Both the position numbers and the translations under genes were made by a program. From Apoderus coryli (taxonomy: Eukaryota; Arthropoda; Insecta; Coleoptera; Attelabidae), in NCBI GenBank assembly GCA_911728435.2, contig OU452207.1, positions 13,248,182 through 13,312,181 on the forward strand: 64,000 nucleotides of DNA, in the 5' to 3' direction. Below are positions 43,538 to 54,515 of the stretch, piece after piece. Every line of letters begins with the position of its first letter. The stretch's first letter is position 1. Below the pieces are notes generated by a model. The model made no database searches, had not been told where the DNA came from, and worked only from the letters and a program-made list of their open reading frames with translations.

Positions 43538-44179
43538 TATATTTAATAACGAAGAAATAAATAATTTGGTAATACTAGTGACGAACGCAGTAAGATCAAG
43601 TTACTCCAATCCTAAACTAAGAAAGAGAGCAGTATCTTGGATATACTGCTATTTTCTTTAGTAATCATATAAATGTTCAATACATTTCTGTAATTTAAAA
43701 TGCAGTTTGCCTATATATACTGCATTTTATGCAGGTGTAATTTGCCACATGAATCTAGAGTTTGTAATGTAGTTACTGTTGTTTGTTCTAGCATTATATA
43801 TATCATAATAAAGACAGCAGTAAAGTGTTAATTTACTGCCTTTTGTAAAGTATAAAATGAGTCTTATTATAAATATACTGCCCTCTTTGTTAATTCATTT
43901 CATACTTCTAACGCAGATACGGCTACGAAACCCAGGTAGAAAAATAGAGCTCTTTTTCAGAAATTGACAGTATGTTTAAGTCGATATTGGAAAAACCTCG
44001 ACTTACTCCCTTCTTGGTTATGACGGCAAAATTATTGTGAGTCGCAAATATAAAATAAAATTTCAAAGACCACACATAAGCAACAGGATAATATTGCTCA
44101 GATATAGGCTGCGTGCTGGAGAGGAGACCAGGGTCTCAGAAGACTGTGCGCCTTCTTATTGAGGCGTGCTTCTTAGTTT

Positions 44180-46490
44180 TACTTCTAAGCTAAGTCTAGA
44201 GGGCTTACATAGGTGTGGGATAGCGACAAATATTTACAAAGCGTGTCTTAGATTATTTTCAAGGCACGTCCAACTCCACACAGTTTCCGATGGACAACGT
44301 ATGTCTGTGCGTATGTGCCAAGGTGTATGCCACGGCGAGACGTTTAATGCAACATTGCTCCCGAGGGAGATGTAGAGGACCTCCGAATGAAGAAGCCAAC
44401 CGATGCCCGCTTTGTGGCCGGGACTTCACTACGTATAACGGTATGCGTTTGCATATGAGGAAGTGTCATCCTGTTGAGCACAACGCAGAACAAGAAGAAC
44501 GATGTGATGGAGTAGCTGGCAATCCTCGTAACGAGCAAGAGGATTTTGATGTGGCTGAGATGGCAAGAATCGAGTCTCGTTTTCCAGGACGACATGTAAA
44601 TTTCGAGTTACTAAGGCATTTTCCTGGATTCGACGTTAATGAGATCAAAAACACAAGGCGAACTGAGCGATACAAAGAACAGGTACGGAAGACATTTAGG
44701 ACTTGGTGGATGAAGCGGTGCCGGTTGAAGAGGGCAACGTGGAGGTGTTTATAGATGTAGTTGATGAAGAGGTCATAGACAGCTTTCCGAACTGACTGAG
44801 CCTGTTGGAGGGAATGCACGGGATTCTCTTAGAATGTCAGTATATAACTGTGGAGAGGTACAGAGAAAAAATAAGATCAGCGATAGTAGAGTATGTAGAA
44901 AGATTGTGTCGGCATTTGGAGATGCGAAGCCCAATAATGGTGCCTCCCATAACGCACAAAGATTCAGAGGCCGGGAGAGAGCAGACGGGCACCTAGACCA
45001 TAATAACAGGTCCCGTCGTAGAGCTACCTACTTCCGGCAGATACAAGAACTTTTTAAGCGGAGTCGCGCCAAGGTGGTCGAACACGTTCTAGATGACATG
45101 TATTCCTATCGCAAAAAGAAAAATTGCCTAGTCTGGAGGAGGTGACTGCCGTGTATAGGGGGATCTTTAGCGCTGATTCTCCGGTGACAGAGGTTGATCA
45201 CTATGTCCATTTCGATAAGATGGTCAGCATGGCAGAGGTGGTGGAAGCCCTTAAGGTCATGAAATCTAATGCTGCAGGACCAGATGGTATTCGTCCAAGT
45301 ATGATAAGACGAATACCCACCAAGAAGTTAGTCCTGCTATATAACATAATATTTATATTCAATAATACGCCCGCAGCATGGGAAAATAACAGGACAATTC
45401 TCTTGCCCAAGGGTAGCGACGCTAGAGACGTCAGTAATTGAAGGCCGATAACTATATCGTCGGCTTTCATGAGGCTCTTCCACAAGATTATAGCTGGTAG
45501 ATTAGCTCCAAAGGGGCTTTAGGAAGATAGACGGTGTCCTCTTCAGGCGTTAATAAAAGCATACCGGAGTAAGATACAGTCTTATAATGTGTTGTCCCTG
45601 GATCTTCGAAAAGCGTTTGATCATTCCATTCGATAGTGCGCGCGCTGAGAAGATTCAGGGTACCAGACTGCTTAATTAATTACATACAGGATAATTACTC
45701 CGGCGCCACAACACACAAAAATAACAGAAGGTGACGGCTGTACAGAGGATATTGTCTTGAATCGTGGCGTAAAACAGGGGGACCCAATGTCCCCCATTTT
45801 GTTCAACATGCTTATGGATGAGTTGATCTGCCGGCTGGAGGAAAAGCAACTTGGTTTGACGATCGGAAATGAAAATATCAGCATTATGGCTTACGCGGAT
45901 GATATGGTTATATTGTCACCAACAATTAAAACGGCAAGGACTTTGCTGACTGCCGCAGCAGAATTCTTTGAGAAATGGGGGATGGTGATCAACAACAATA
46001 AGTCACACGCAATCACGGTGGGCGTGAATAAACATAATAGGCATATTTACACCATTACCCGTAATCTATTTTATGTGAACAATAGACTGCTACACCAGAT
46101 CACACCGGCAGACCTTATCAAATATCTGGGTAAGAAATATGGCCAATTAGGACAAATAGGTCCGATCATTAATGATCTGAGAGCCAAGCTGTCTCGCATT
46201 CATGCAGCACCTTTACGGCTGAATCAAAAGCTCATCTTAACAAAGACGTTTCTGATACCGAACTTTTAGACAGGCTACAAAGTCCTGTGATCAATCTGAA
46301 AACCCTAAAAGCCGCAGATAGGGTCATAAGAATCGAAGCGCTTTGCGCCTATGCCGTTCGTCTCCGGACGCCTTTATGCATGTAGCTGTAAGGATGGGTG
46401 GGCTGGGCATCCTGTCGCTTGCGAAGCATGTGCCGATGGTCATGACAAACCGCGTAAATCGACTATAATTATTTCATGCGTCTCACCCGT
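44180..46490 (+). pseudogene. R2-like non-LTR retrotransposon, decayed
   Basis: 44290-44754 encodes a C2H2 zinc finger (CPLCGRDFTTYNGMRLHMRK) preceded by a partial finger, like the N-terminus of R2-group elements. Then come SRRRATYFRQIQELFKRS and YRKKK (44990-45120), reverse transcriptase motifs SNAAGPDGI (45260-45300), a damaged LDLRKAFDH (45597), RGVKQGDPMSPILFN (45760), MAYADDMVIL (45887), and KYLGKKYGQLG with APLRLNQKLIL (46116-46240). After 46270 only scraps remain (MGGLGILSLAKHVPM). At least six stops or shifts. The C-terminal restriction-like endonuclease is not recognisable. Confidence 0.85.
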
Positions 46491-46879
46491 TAGGCTCCTC
46501 TAATAGTTTTAATGTGTAGCTTCGTCTTGTTTAAGTCTAATTTTGTCTTTTTATATGTTTAGTATTAGGATATTATGAAGACTAATAAGGCATAATTACG
46601 ACGGGTAGTTTAGTTGCTGACTATCCTCACAAAGTGGGTGAGCGACAGAGATCCAGAATTATAAAAGATGAGTAATTTTACATTACTTTAATACAGATTA
46701 AGAAAGTTCATATTCTTTGTTAGTATTCTTTCTGAATGTAAATAATACCCGCTAATTCAAAATGGTTACCATATGGATTGACTAACACACTCAGGTCAGT
46801 GTACTTAGAAAGAAGTTTTTTTATTGTCATATTAAACAATAGAAAATGCCAAAATAACAATAATCTGCCAACGGCAAAT
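46491..46879. other. Spacer
   Basis: AT-rich; no gene recognised. Probably the decayed 3' part of the R2-like element. Confidence 0.35.
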
Positions 46880-48536
46880 AACAACAGTACCCAACATATA
46901 TGGAGATGAGTACGTTTACAGTCCTTGTGACGATAGCGATCTCGATAAAGATTATCTACCAAATAGTACCAGCAGTGAGTGGGAAATATAATCAAAACCA
47001 AAAAAACTAGAACAGACTAAAAAAATTACTACTTACGTATACATATTTCCGTTTATATCTATAAACGGAAATATGTATACGTAAAATACTTTCTTTGTAA
47101 GTAGTAACTATCGTTGATTGCAGTACAAGTCAGTTCGTGTCCGTACGCAGCCAATTCAGAGTACTAGCAGTAGTACTAACACCAATGTTATAAGGAATGT
47201 TGATGTTTTAAATGTGACTCCAAAAAATGATAATTCGGCAAAGGTAACGTAAGAGAATTGGACATTTCTAATATTCCTTATTTTAACATTTTTTTTAATA
47301 GTTGCTCGCCACAGAACATGTCCATGACATTGCGCAACCAACAAAGGGCGGAACAAGAAAAAATTGATACCGGGAAATTGAAACACCCGATGAAACACCC
47401 ATGTTTAGGGAAATGTAAACGTGATTGCCATAAGTTACTGGAACTTGAATTATACGAGTAGAAGAAAGTGGCTAAACACGCACGTTTCTCTTGTTCCATC
47501 TAGAACTAGGAATTAGTCAAAAATATTCTCTTTGCCAGTGATGTGCAAGTGTGCCGACTAACATTTCTAAGCACTTTGGGCTATACAAACGACTCTGTAA
47601 TTACTGAGCTAGTGCGGTCTATAAAGAAAAAACCTTGTGGAGAAATGGTAAAAAAGTGTAGAGGAAGCTTGAAAAAGTCCATTGACAGTAAAATAATTAC
47701 TAACCACATTGCGTCTTTCCATCCATCCGTTATCCACTACCGTAGAAAAAATGCACCATTCCGTAGGTAGTTGCCGAGAGATCTAACCATTCAAAAAACG
47801 TATGATAATTTTAACAAAACACATCTCAAGGTATTTAAAGTCGAAAGCTATAGAAAAGTTTCAAGGGAAATGTGCCCACCTAAATTATGTCAATGTGAGG
47901 AATGTGAATCGATGGAAAATATCGATGATGCTCAAATGAAAGAAAAATTAAATATCCATAGAATAAAAGCGTCAGAAGCTACAGTCATTCAAAACGGACA
48001 TTTTCAATGGACCTACAAAAATTTATGCTGCTGCCTATGATGCCTGCTTGTAAAAGTTCTCTTTTATTAGTACGCTAGTAGTCTTTAATGAAACTTTTGC
48101 AACGCTTAACACGGACACTCGTAACAAAAGTTATTGCGTTTTATGGCACGAAGCCATTGGCAGAAGAAAAGCAGAAAGCAGATTTTGGGCGGACAATTGT
48201 ACAAGTCAAAACAAAAATTGGGTATTATTTACGGGCCTTGTTAATGCAGTTAACTTACCTACTGGTATCAATAATATAACGACCAGATACCTTACCAAAG
48301 CTCACATCCATATGAGCGCTGATGGTATACATGGGAATATAGAAAGAAAAATCGGAAGAAATCGCACAATTACTGATTTTCAGGAGCTTATAGAAATAGT
48401 GGAAACCTATAGGAAAAATGGTCTTAAACTTAAACAGTTTCATTTGTGGCACAACAAGAAACGAACAGCCAAAAAACCGAATGATGCTTTGAAAGCATTT
48501 CTGTTAGGCGAGTTAGTTGAAGTTATTTTATGATAG
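46880..48536 (+). pseudogene. Uncharacterised insect transposon-family protein, broken
   Basis: Blocks in order: an acidic start (YGDEYVYSPCDDSDLDKDY, about 46895), a linker, then after an apparent intron (acceptor TTTTAATAG near 47303) HPCLGKCKRDC; KPCGEMVKKCRG with IITNHIASFHPSVIHYRRK (47640-47760); LPRDLTIQKTYDNF and PPKLCQCEECE (47771-47910); a middle lost to stops; and AHIHMSADGIHGNIERKIGR plus FHLWHNKKR (48300-48470). This order of cysteine clusters, HxxxFP..SHYxR and DLTI.K.Y is one I know from repeated insect proteins without an assigned function. At least four frame breaks. Confidence 0.55.
47033..47084. repeat. Perfect 25-bp inverted repeat with 2-bp loop
   Basis: TTACGTATACATATTTCCGT... 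at 47033-47057 pairs fully with 47060-47084 around TC. It could extrude as a cruciform or mark a small fold-back insertion inside the broken gene. Confidence 0.9.
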
Positions 48537-48599
48537 AAATGAATAAAAACATCACAAAAAAAATACTTTAAACAACAAAACTAAAATAAACAAAAAGCT

Positions 48600-48980
48600 G
48601 TTGAAAGCTCTATTCTTGGCAAACGTAGGTATCCTTCTCGGCCCCGCCATATACCCATAGAAAACCCATAATACACTGAACCCACACATTGCGCCATTTT
48701 TTTCAGGGGCAAATTGTCCAAATTTAGTCCATGTCAAGGTATTCGTCTGCCGAGACAAATTCTTGTTCTTTATCCTCTTCGGAACTTGATGCTTTGCTCT
48801 TAACTCTTGTTGATGATTTTTTTTTAGTTTTTTTTCTAACTTACAGTAGATTCTTCTATAACTAGCCTCCTCATTTCCTGTTTCTTCTTGCTTAAGATTT
48901 CGATGGATAGTTCGAGGTCCGCTTTGTAAAGAGATGAAGTTATTTATGGGTTTGGAACACTTTGCCCCCCCTGTACTCAC
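48600..48980 (-). pseudogene. Possible PHD-like C-terminal fragment of a transposase
   Basis: In one minus-strand frame (with stops): an acidic stretch SSSEEDKEQEFVSADEYLDM, then a W-QC-W-C pattern (WVQCIMGFLWVY, TYVCQE) like the cysteine tail of pogo/Tigger-type transposases. An overlapping 142-codon open frame (48552-48980) has no recognisable content. Tentative. Confidence 0.3.
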
Positions 48981-49383
48981 TCGCGTTCTAACCAGTGGTA
49001 GAGGAGAAATATCAAATGGACTATCTACTACTTGAACAACCTGCTTGGGGATCCAGATCTTTTGAACAACCTGGTTGGGAATCCAGGCTTTTTGGACATA
49101 TCTGTCCGGGTAGGGTTACCACACCTATTTTTAATAAGAGACTCATATGTTTTAACTCTTTCTCATATCTCCTATTTCCCATATATTTTCATTAATAGAT
49201 ACGCCCGTGCCAGTAGCACGTGGCAACCGTACTTGCACGTACTACGGATACGGACGGCCGTGATATTAGGAACAACACAACCAAACCCCCTAACCTTACA
49301 TTTCATTTTTATTTATTTGATTTTTGGCAAGTGCCAGTTTAAAAAGAAAATTAATACAAAAAAGAAACGTTAAAGTAGTGTAC

Positions 49384-50700
49384 ATTCAAACCTGAATGGA
49401 AGTTCCAATTTGAATGGCTAAAGCCTGTTTTAAATGACAAAACGAGAGCAAGTTGCCAGCTATGCAAGAAGGAATTTTCAATAAATAATTAAGGAGGTGT
49501 GTCAGGTAATTTATTTTTTAGCTTTTATGATTTAAATCTAAACCTAAGTAATTTTTAGGTGAAACAACATAATGAAATTGAGGGACACAAATTAAAATCA
49601 AGAATTCATTCATATAATACTTTACTATTCGAGCTCGAACCCCGAAGAAAACAAACAGATAGCGCAAGAAATTGCTTTAGTTTGTCACATTGTTAAACAC
49701 AGTCTTTCATATAAAATTTCAGATTGTAATATTAAACTATAAGAACACATGAATAAATGAAGCAGAAAACTATCCTTAGGCAGAACTAAAGCCGAAGCAA
49801 TAATTGTAAATGTATTCGATAAAAAAGACATAAATGATGTAGTAGAACAGATGCCTCACATGTTAAAAACCGCAAATCTTTTCCTCTATCATTACAGTAT
49901 TTTGATAAAAAAAATGGTATTGTAAATAAACTTATAAATTTCTTTGAAAAACCAGATGAAACTGCTTTAGGAATGTATAAAACTGTCAATCAAACCATAA
50001 AAAGTCTTAACTTGTCTTACAAAAATGTGAGTGTGTTCAGTACAGACAATTTTGGATCCAATCATTCATTATTTACAGAATTGCGGCTAATGAATAATGG
50101 CTTAATAAAAGGCAATTTGTAATGCACACATTGTGCATAATAGAGTAAGGCAGTAGCAGTAATATGAAAACTGTCTTATGAGATTTAGGGCTTCATTTTA
50201 AAAATTTATGCTCATTTTTCAATTTCAGCAAAACGATGGGAATCATTAAAAGATTATTCATTTTTTACGGAAGTTGAACACTATGAATTAAGTAGACAGG
50301 TAATTACAAGATGGTTGTCATTAAATAATTCTATTGAAAGAAGTTTGAATGTGTGGAAACCACTATTATCATATTTTCGATGTATGAATGACTGCCCAAC
50401 TCCAAAACTGATGTTTTAATGAAATTCCGGAAATTTACTTGCTATTTTTAAATTCTTTTCCAAAAATATTTGAGAATACAATTATCTCTGTCTAAGGCAA
50501 CAATATTTGCATTACTGAACTTTACCAAATATTTACAAGTTACAAGATGCACGCTTAGAGCAAAAGTTTTTTGGCTATATTCTTATGCAAAAATTAAAAA
50601 ATCTTGACCCATACAAATCTAATGAAATAAAAAATGATTTTACCAATGCTTATAAGGTAGCAAAAATATACCTTCTAAAATGGTTTGACTAGATTTCTCG
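49384..50700 (+). pseudogene. hAT-superfamily transposase relic with BED finger
   Basis: Starts with a BED-type finger (FKPEWKFQFEWLKPV, ASCQLCKKEFSINN, VKQHNEIEGHK), interrupted by an intron (donor about 49506, acceptor TTTTTAG at 49559). Later blocks: FFEKPDETALGMYK-like, STDNFGSNHSLFTELR (RNase H fold Asp region), FSISAKRWESLKDYSFF, VITRWLSLNNSIERSL and NAYKVAKIYLLKWFD. The TRWLSL and coil wording matches hAT relatives common in insects. Many stops; no terminal repeats identified. Confidence 0.75.
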
Positions 50701-51069
50701 GTAAATAACTTGAGAACTTTGATAAACGGATTGTCACCACGAACTACCAAACTCTTGTATTAAAAATGCGTTTTTAATTGATAAGTGGTTCATCATGTGA
50801 ATTCATCTGACTAGTACAATACTAAACCGTCATCTGTAGAAGGTACTATTTCTCTAAATTGTTGTCGCTACCTGATCACTGGGTATATCATAGATTTCAT
50901 CCAGTTCTCTTGCAAGTATATCTACAGTCATATCAACTAATTTATGCGGTAACGGATTGTTTGAGGGAGGCACTATGTTTATCTGTAACAAAAAAATAAA
51001 ATAAAAATTAATTGTTAAAAGTTTACCTTTTTTCTTTCCCGCACAGGGAAAGTATTGTAAAAGCGCTAA

Positions 51070-51362
51070 AAAAATTTGAGATAAAGACGGATATAACCAT
51101 TCTGAAGTTACCTGAGACTATTAAGACCATTTTCAGATGGAAGTCTGTCTGTGTGTCTGTATGATGTATTTTTCCACGATACCGCCCAAATGCTTTAACC
51201 AATTGAGCTAAATTTTGGTATATGAGTTTGGGGGAGTCCTAGGATGAACCCATTACTTTTTGGTTGAAATCGCATAAGCCCTGTGATAGGGGTGGACACA
51301 ACCGCTAAATTTTCAAATAGCAGTAGGGATCGAGTGATACATTATTTTAAAGCATTTTTATC
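51070..51362 (+). repeat. Dispersed repeat pair, copy 2
   Basis: Inverted partner of 32975-33240. A GTCTGTCTGTGTGTCTGT microsatellite-like tract at about 51145 is inserted relative to the other copy. Confidence 0.8.
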
Positions 51363-51975
51363 TGTCCTGGAGGGTGAAAGGAGGATTAATTCTGTTTGAT
51401 ATTGCTCGTCCAACGAAATCCCACTTGTGCTCATGGCGAATTTGCCGGCCACGGTAATCTTTGAATATTCTGAATCTCCAGTGCATTTTATACTCTTCTC
51501 GTGCGATGAGGCGTAGCAATGTCATCCATGAAAATGAAATTGGACTCAATTTCATTTCGGAGAGGATATATAATGGCTTGAATAATGTCTCGAACACATC
51601 TATCCTCTGTCATAGTGTCTGGAACGGGATAAGCTGCGTACGACGACCATGCATTATGCCTCCCCAAAACTGTTCCTCCTTGGTATGGAACGACTTCTCT
51701 GGCAAGAGATAGCCTTTCTGGTCGCCCTGGTCCTCTCCAAACTCTGTGTCTCCGCCTATCACTAATTCAACCAAATCTTGTTTCGTCTGAGAATAGTATA
51801 TTCTGTAACAAGTGAGGAATGTGGCATATTCTGAATGAGTGGAAATTTGTGACTGTCCACGAGTTCAGAACAGCGGATTCCTCACGTGTTACAGACTATA
51901 CTTTTTCTACGACTGCAACTGAATTCCCTAATCTCAGGCGGCGTACAAATTAGCTCTTCTTCGCTAGACATTGTA
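51363..51975 (-). pseudogene. Tc1-like transposase relic
   Basis: Minus strand, in shifting frames: LFSDETRF (first Asp, about 51795), RRRRVWRGPGRPERLS, WGGIMHGRRTQLI, FIFMDDIATPHRTRRV (second Asp, about 51535), IQRLPWPANSP, WDFVGRAISNR and a final NPP-TLQD. The family normally reads MDDNA.PH, so one residue is changed. A start-like MSSEEELICTPP at 51973 may be unrelated. It differs from the Tc1 relic at 15430. Confidence 0.7.
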
Positions 51976-52677
51976 TTGAAAAAGTTCTATAACAATTTAT
52001 ATAGGTAGGTACTTTTAAAACTTCAAAACCAAGATAATATAATTAATAACTTACCTCATTGTGTATAAGTAGATATCTGATAAATAATATAAATAAAGAA
52101 TTACACATAAGAGACATTCAAATAATGACATATATGTCAAACAAATTCCACAATTTGTCCTTCTGTCAAAACTTAAATGTAAACACTTAAAAAAATTTCA
52201 ATAAGATATTATATTGAAAAGTGAAACAGTTGTTATATAGATTTTAAATATATCTGACCCAGTTCTAGAGATACGAATGATTATTAATTACGCTAATACA
52301 CCGCTGTGTAATTATAAATTCCGCTAAAGTTATAGGCAACCCTTAATACGTCATTCTGTAACACTAGTACGGAATATTCAATATTCTGTAACAGTTATAG
52401 ACATCAGAATACCTATATTCGAAAACAGTCGTCGAAAAAAGGACATTTCGCCACTGAACAGTGGCTATATGTCTGGGAAGTAACCTAGGTACTCTTAATG
52501 CTGTCCTAGATCGCACTAAAAAAAATTTTTTTTTGCATGAATTTTAACGTGTTTGTGAGTGTTACCTTTGTAAATTGATGTCTAACTTTATATTTGTTTT
52601 TTATTTATACAATTTTTGAAAAAAAAAAAGTAATTAATGGACTTGTGTCAAAAAGCATAATTTATAAAAAATAATAA
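51976..52677. other. AT-rich spacer
   Basis: No gene or repeat match. Ends in an A-rich tract just before the Penelope fragment. Confidence 0.4.
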
Positions 52678-52720
52678 TAAACCTGAAGAAGTCGCAAATA
52701 ATGCGACGAAACGTCGTTAT
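52678..52720 (+). ncRNA. Hammerhead ribozyme, upstream copy
   Basis: Core CUGAAGA (52683-52689), stem II GUCGC-AAAUAAU-GCGAC (5 bp, perfect), GAAA, stem III ACGU, cleavage base C, then GUUAU. Stem I (AUAAAC with GUUAU) pairs with one bulged A. The self-complementary ACGU suits a dimer. Confidence 0.7.
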
Positions 52721-52749
52721 GTAAAGGTTGGACATGGAAATAAAACAAA

Positions 52750-53646
52750 AAACTTCCACAGGCGATTGAACTTACTGAAACTATACTTCAGTTGCCTTTT
52801 CTAGACCTTCTTATAAACCGTAAACCAGACATGACTTTAGGTTATTCAGTATATAGGAAGCCAACACACACTGATAGATATCTCAACGCAGACTCACATC
52901 ATCATCCAAGGCAGAAATCATCCGTAATAAATTCATTAGTTCATCGTGCATTTTCTCTATCACAACCAGAATCGCTTGAATCAGAACTATCACATCTCAC
53001 ATCTGTTCTACTATCCAATAACTATAAATTAAAAGATATCCAACGATCGATAAGGAAATATAAATCACCTATTTCAAATAGAAATAACAGTAGCGAGACT
53101 CAGCCTCCAGTTGCTCAGGTAGTTCTTCCGTATGTACAAGGCACAACTGACCGCATCTCAAAAATCTTGAAAAACTATAACATTAAATCTAGATTCGCAA
53201 CATGTTGGAAATTATCTGCTTATTTAAGACCAATAAAGGATCGAATACCTCTAGAGGCATCAGGCGTTTATACGGTACCATGCTCATGTGGTAAAGAATA
53301 CATTGGAGAAACAGGAAGAAAAGTTTCAACACGACTGAAAGAACATGAAAGATCGGTCAGACTTCGAAATATAACTTCATCAGCACTCGCCGAACATTTT
53401 GTCGAAACCGGACATAAAATCTTATTTCAGAATTCTAAGTTAATAGTAAATACACCGTTCTACTATCAAAGAAAAATACGGGAGGCAATAGAAATTTTCA
53501 AACAACCAATAAACTTAAACCGTGATACGGGTTTATATCTTTCACCCATATGGCACGCAGTCATCAAGAACCCAACCCCACCTCTACCAACACCGACCAA
53601 CCACGAAGCGACAAGCAAGGCACAGACCGATGGCACCACTATATAA
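52750..53646 (+). CDS. Penelope-like RT C-terminus and GIY-YIG endonuclease
   Basis: The frame is open from about 52755 and has no ATG near its start. It begins in the RT thumb (LPFLDLLINRK, YRKPTHTDRY), continues through a helical linker and ends in a well-preserved GIY-YIG domain: GVYTVPCSCG (residues 158-167 counted from 52792), KEYIGETGRK (168-177) with Arg 181 and the later catalytic Glu region, then ALAEHFVETGHKI. RT palm including YADD is missing, so this is a 5'-truncated copy, not the same subfamily as the ORF at 17946 (which lacks the YIG tyrosine). Confidence 0.9.
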   Translation, partial: KLPQAIELTETILQLPFLDLLINRKPDMTLGYSVYRKPTHTDRYLNADSHHHPRQKSSVINSLVHRAFSLSQPESLESELSHLTSVLLSNNYKLKDIQRSIRKYKSPISNRNNSSETQPPVAQVVLPYVQGTTDRISKILKNYNIKSRFATCWKLSAYLRPIKDRIPLEASGVYTVPCSCGKEYIGETGRKVSTRLKEHERSVRLRNITSSALAEHFVETGHKILFQNSKLIVNTPFYYQRKIREAIEIFKQPINLNRDTGLYLSPIWHAVIKNPTPPLPTPTNHEATSKAQTDGTTI

Positions 53647-53702
53647 GGATATGTACACAGCAAGAGAATTTAGTTTCAGTTTAACCGCGTTTACGTGAAG
53701 TT

Positions 53703-53742
53703 GCTCTGAAGAAGCTGACAGGATGATCAGCGAAACGTTAGC
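53703..53742 (+). ncRNA. Hammerhead ribozyme, downstream copy
   Basis: Stem I GCU, core CUGAAGA, spacer A, stem II GCUGA-CAGGAUGA-UCAGC (5 bp, perfect), GAAA, stem III ACGU, cleavage base U, stem I return AGC. Stem I is short (3 bp). Confidence 0.75.
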
Positions 53743-54327
53743 TAGTTTAAATTTGACGCAGAATTTATCCAGAAGTATAGTTTCAGTATGGAAATAAAAA
53801 TGAAATATTTTTATTTCCTAAGATAATTGTATTATTATACGAACCTACGTCCCTAAAAATAAACAGTAAAGGTATACAAGAGGAAGGTTCAAAAATACGA
53901 AAACATAGTGATAACAAATTATTATATTCAGTAATATTTTTACGATTATAATATTTGAGATCTCTTCTTCGGCCAGTCACTTTTTATATTTGATTTTATC
54001 TTATTTAAATTGATATCATTTTTGTTGCTTCCTGGAACTTTACTATAAAACCATGAGTGAAATTATTTTGATAATTTAAAATACATACTTGCGAATCTAT
54101 ATCCTTATAAAAACTATCCTTATCTTTAATAAATGTTCTAGAAAGGGTATCTGCGGCCATTTTGTGATGCATCTACTGAAATTGTCGATTTTTTGTTAAC
54201 ATTAAAATACCTTAAGACAGGTGTTTGGGTTATTATTTTGACAAATAATTAATAATGCCTAAGAATCGTTGTATAGATTTCTTATCACCTGGAGTAGGCA
54301 TTTCTGTTATCGCCCTTATTTTGTCAT

Positions 54328-54515
54328 TGTGGAGACCGGTGTCTAATTGAGATTAGAATTTATATTTCTCTTTTAAAATATTTAATCCTATTATCATATT
54401 TATGCATTTCGTTTCTTTTGTATAACATTTACCTAGTGTGTGATATCATATTATGATTCATTTTATAGTTAGTTATTTTATATGTAGCAAGTTAGAGTGA
54501 GTATTATTTAGGCAA
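54328..54515 (+). repeat. 5' LTR, truncated
   Basis: Matches 55109-55296 with about three differences; ends abruptly at TTTAGGCA, where integrase codons begin. Confidence 0.9.

Larger units (their letters stand above)
39994..43881. repeat. Two clusters of the hexamer GCAGTA/TACTGC around a mariner insertion
   Basis: GCAGTA occurs at 39994, 40223, 40316, 40386, 41346, 41420, 43587, 43629 and 43817; its complement at 40240, 43644, 43718, 43834 and 43876. Three pairs form 7-bp (or 6-bp) hairpins: 40222-40246, 43628-43650 and 43816-43839. None lies in the 2.1-kb mariner between the clusters. The pattern resembles subterminal transposase-binding repeats of a DNA transposon, but no terminal repeats were proved. 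Confidence 0.6.
52678..53760 (+). mobile_element. 5'-truncated Penelope-like element flanked by two hammerheads
   Basis: Order: hammerhead (52678-52720), 30 bp, the C-terminal RT plus GIY-YIG ORF (to 53646), then a second hammerhead in the same orientation (53703-53742). A hammerhead in each terminal repeat is the known organisation of Penelope-like elements. The right end lies near 53760, where the minus-strand Gypsy debris begins. Confidence 0.82.

Noticed and set aside
48552..48980. 142-codon minus-strand open frame as a host gene
   Set aside because: The transposase-like cysteine pattern lies in another frame; the long open frame itself has no recognisable content and ends in a hydrophobic low-complexity tail.
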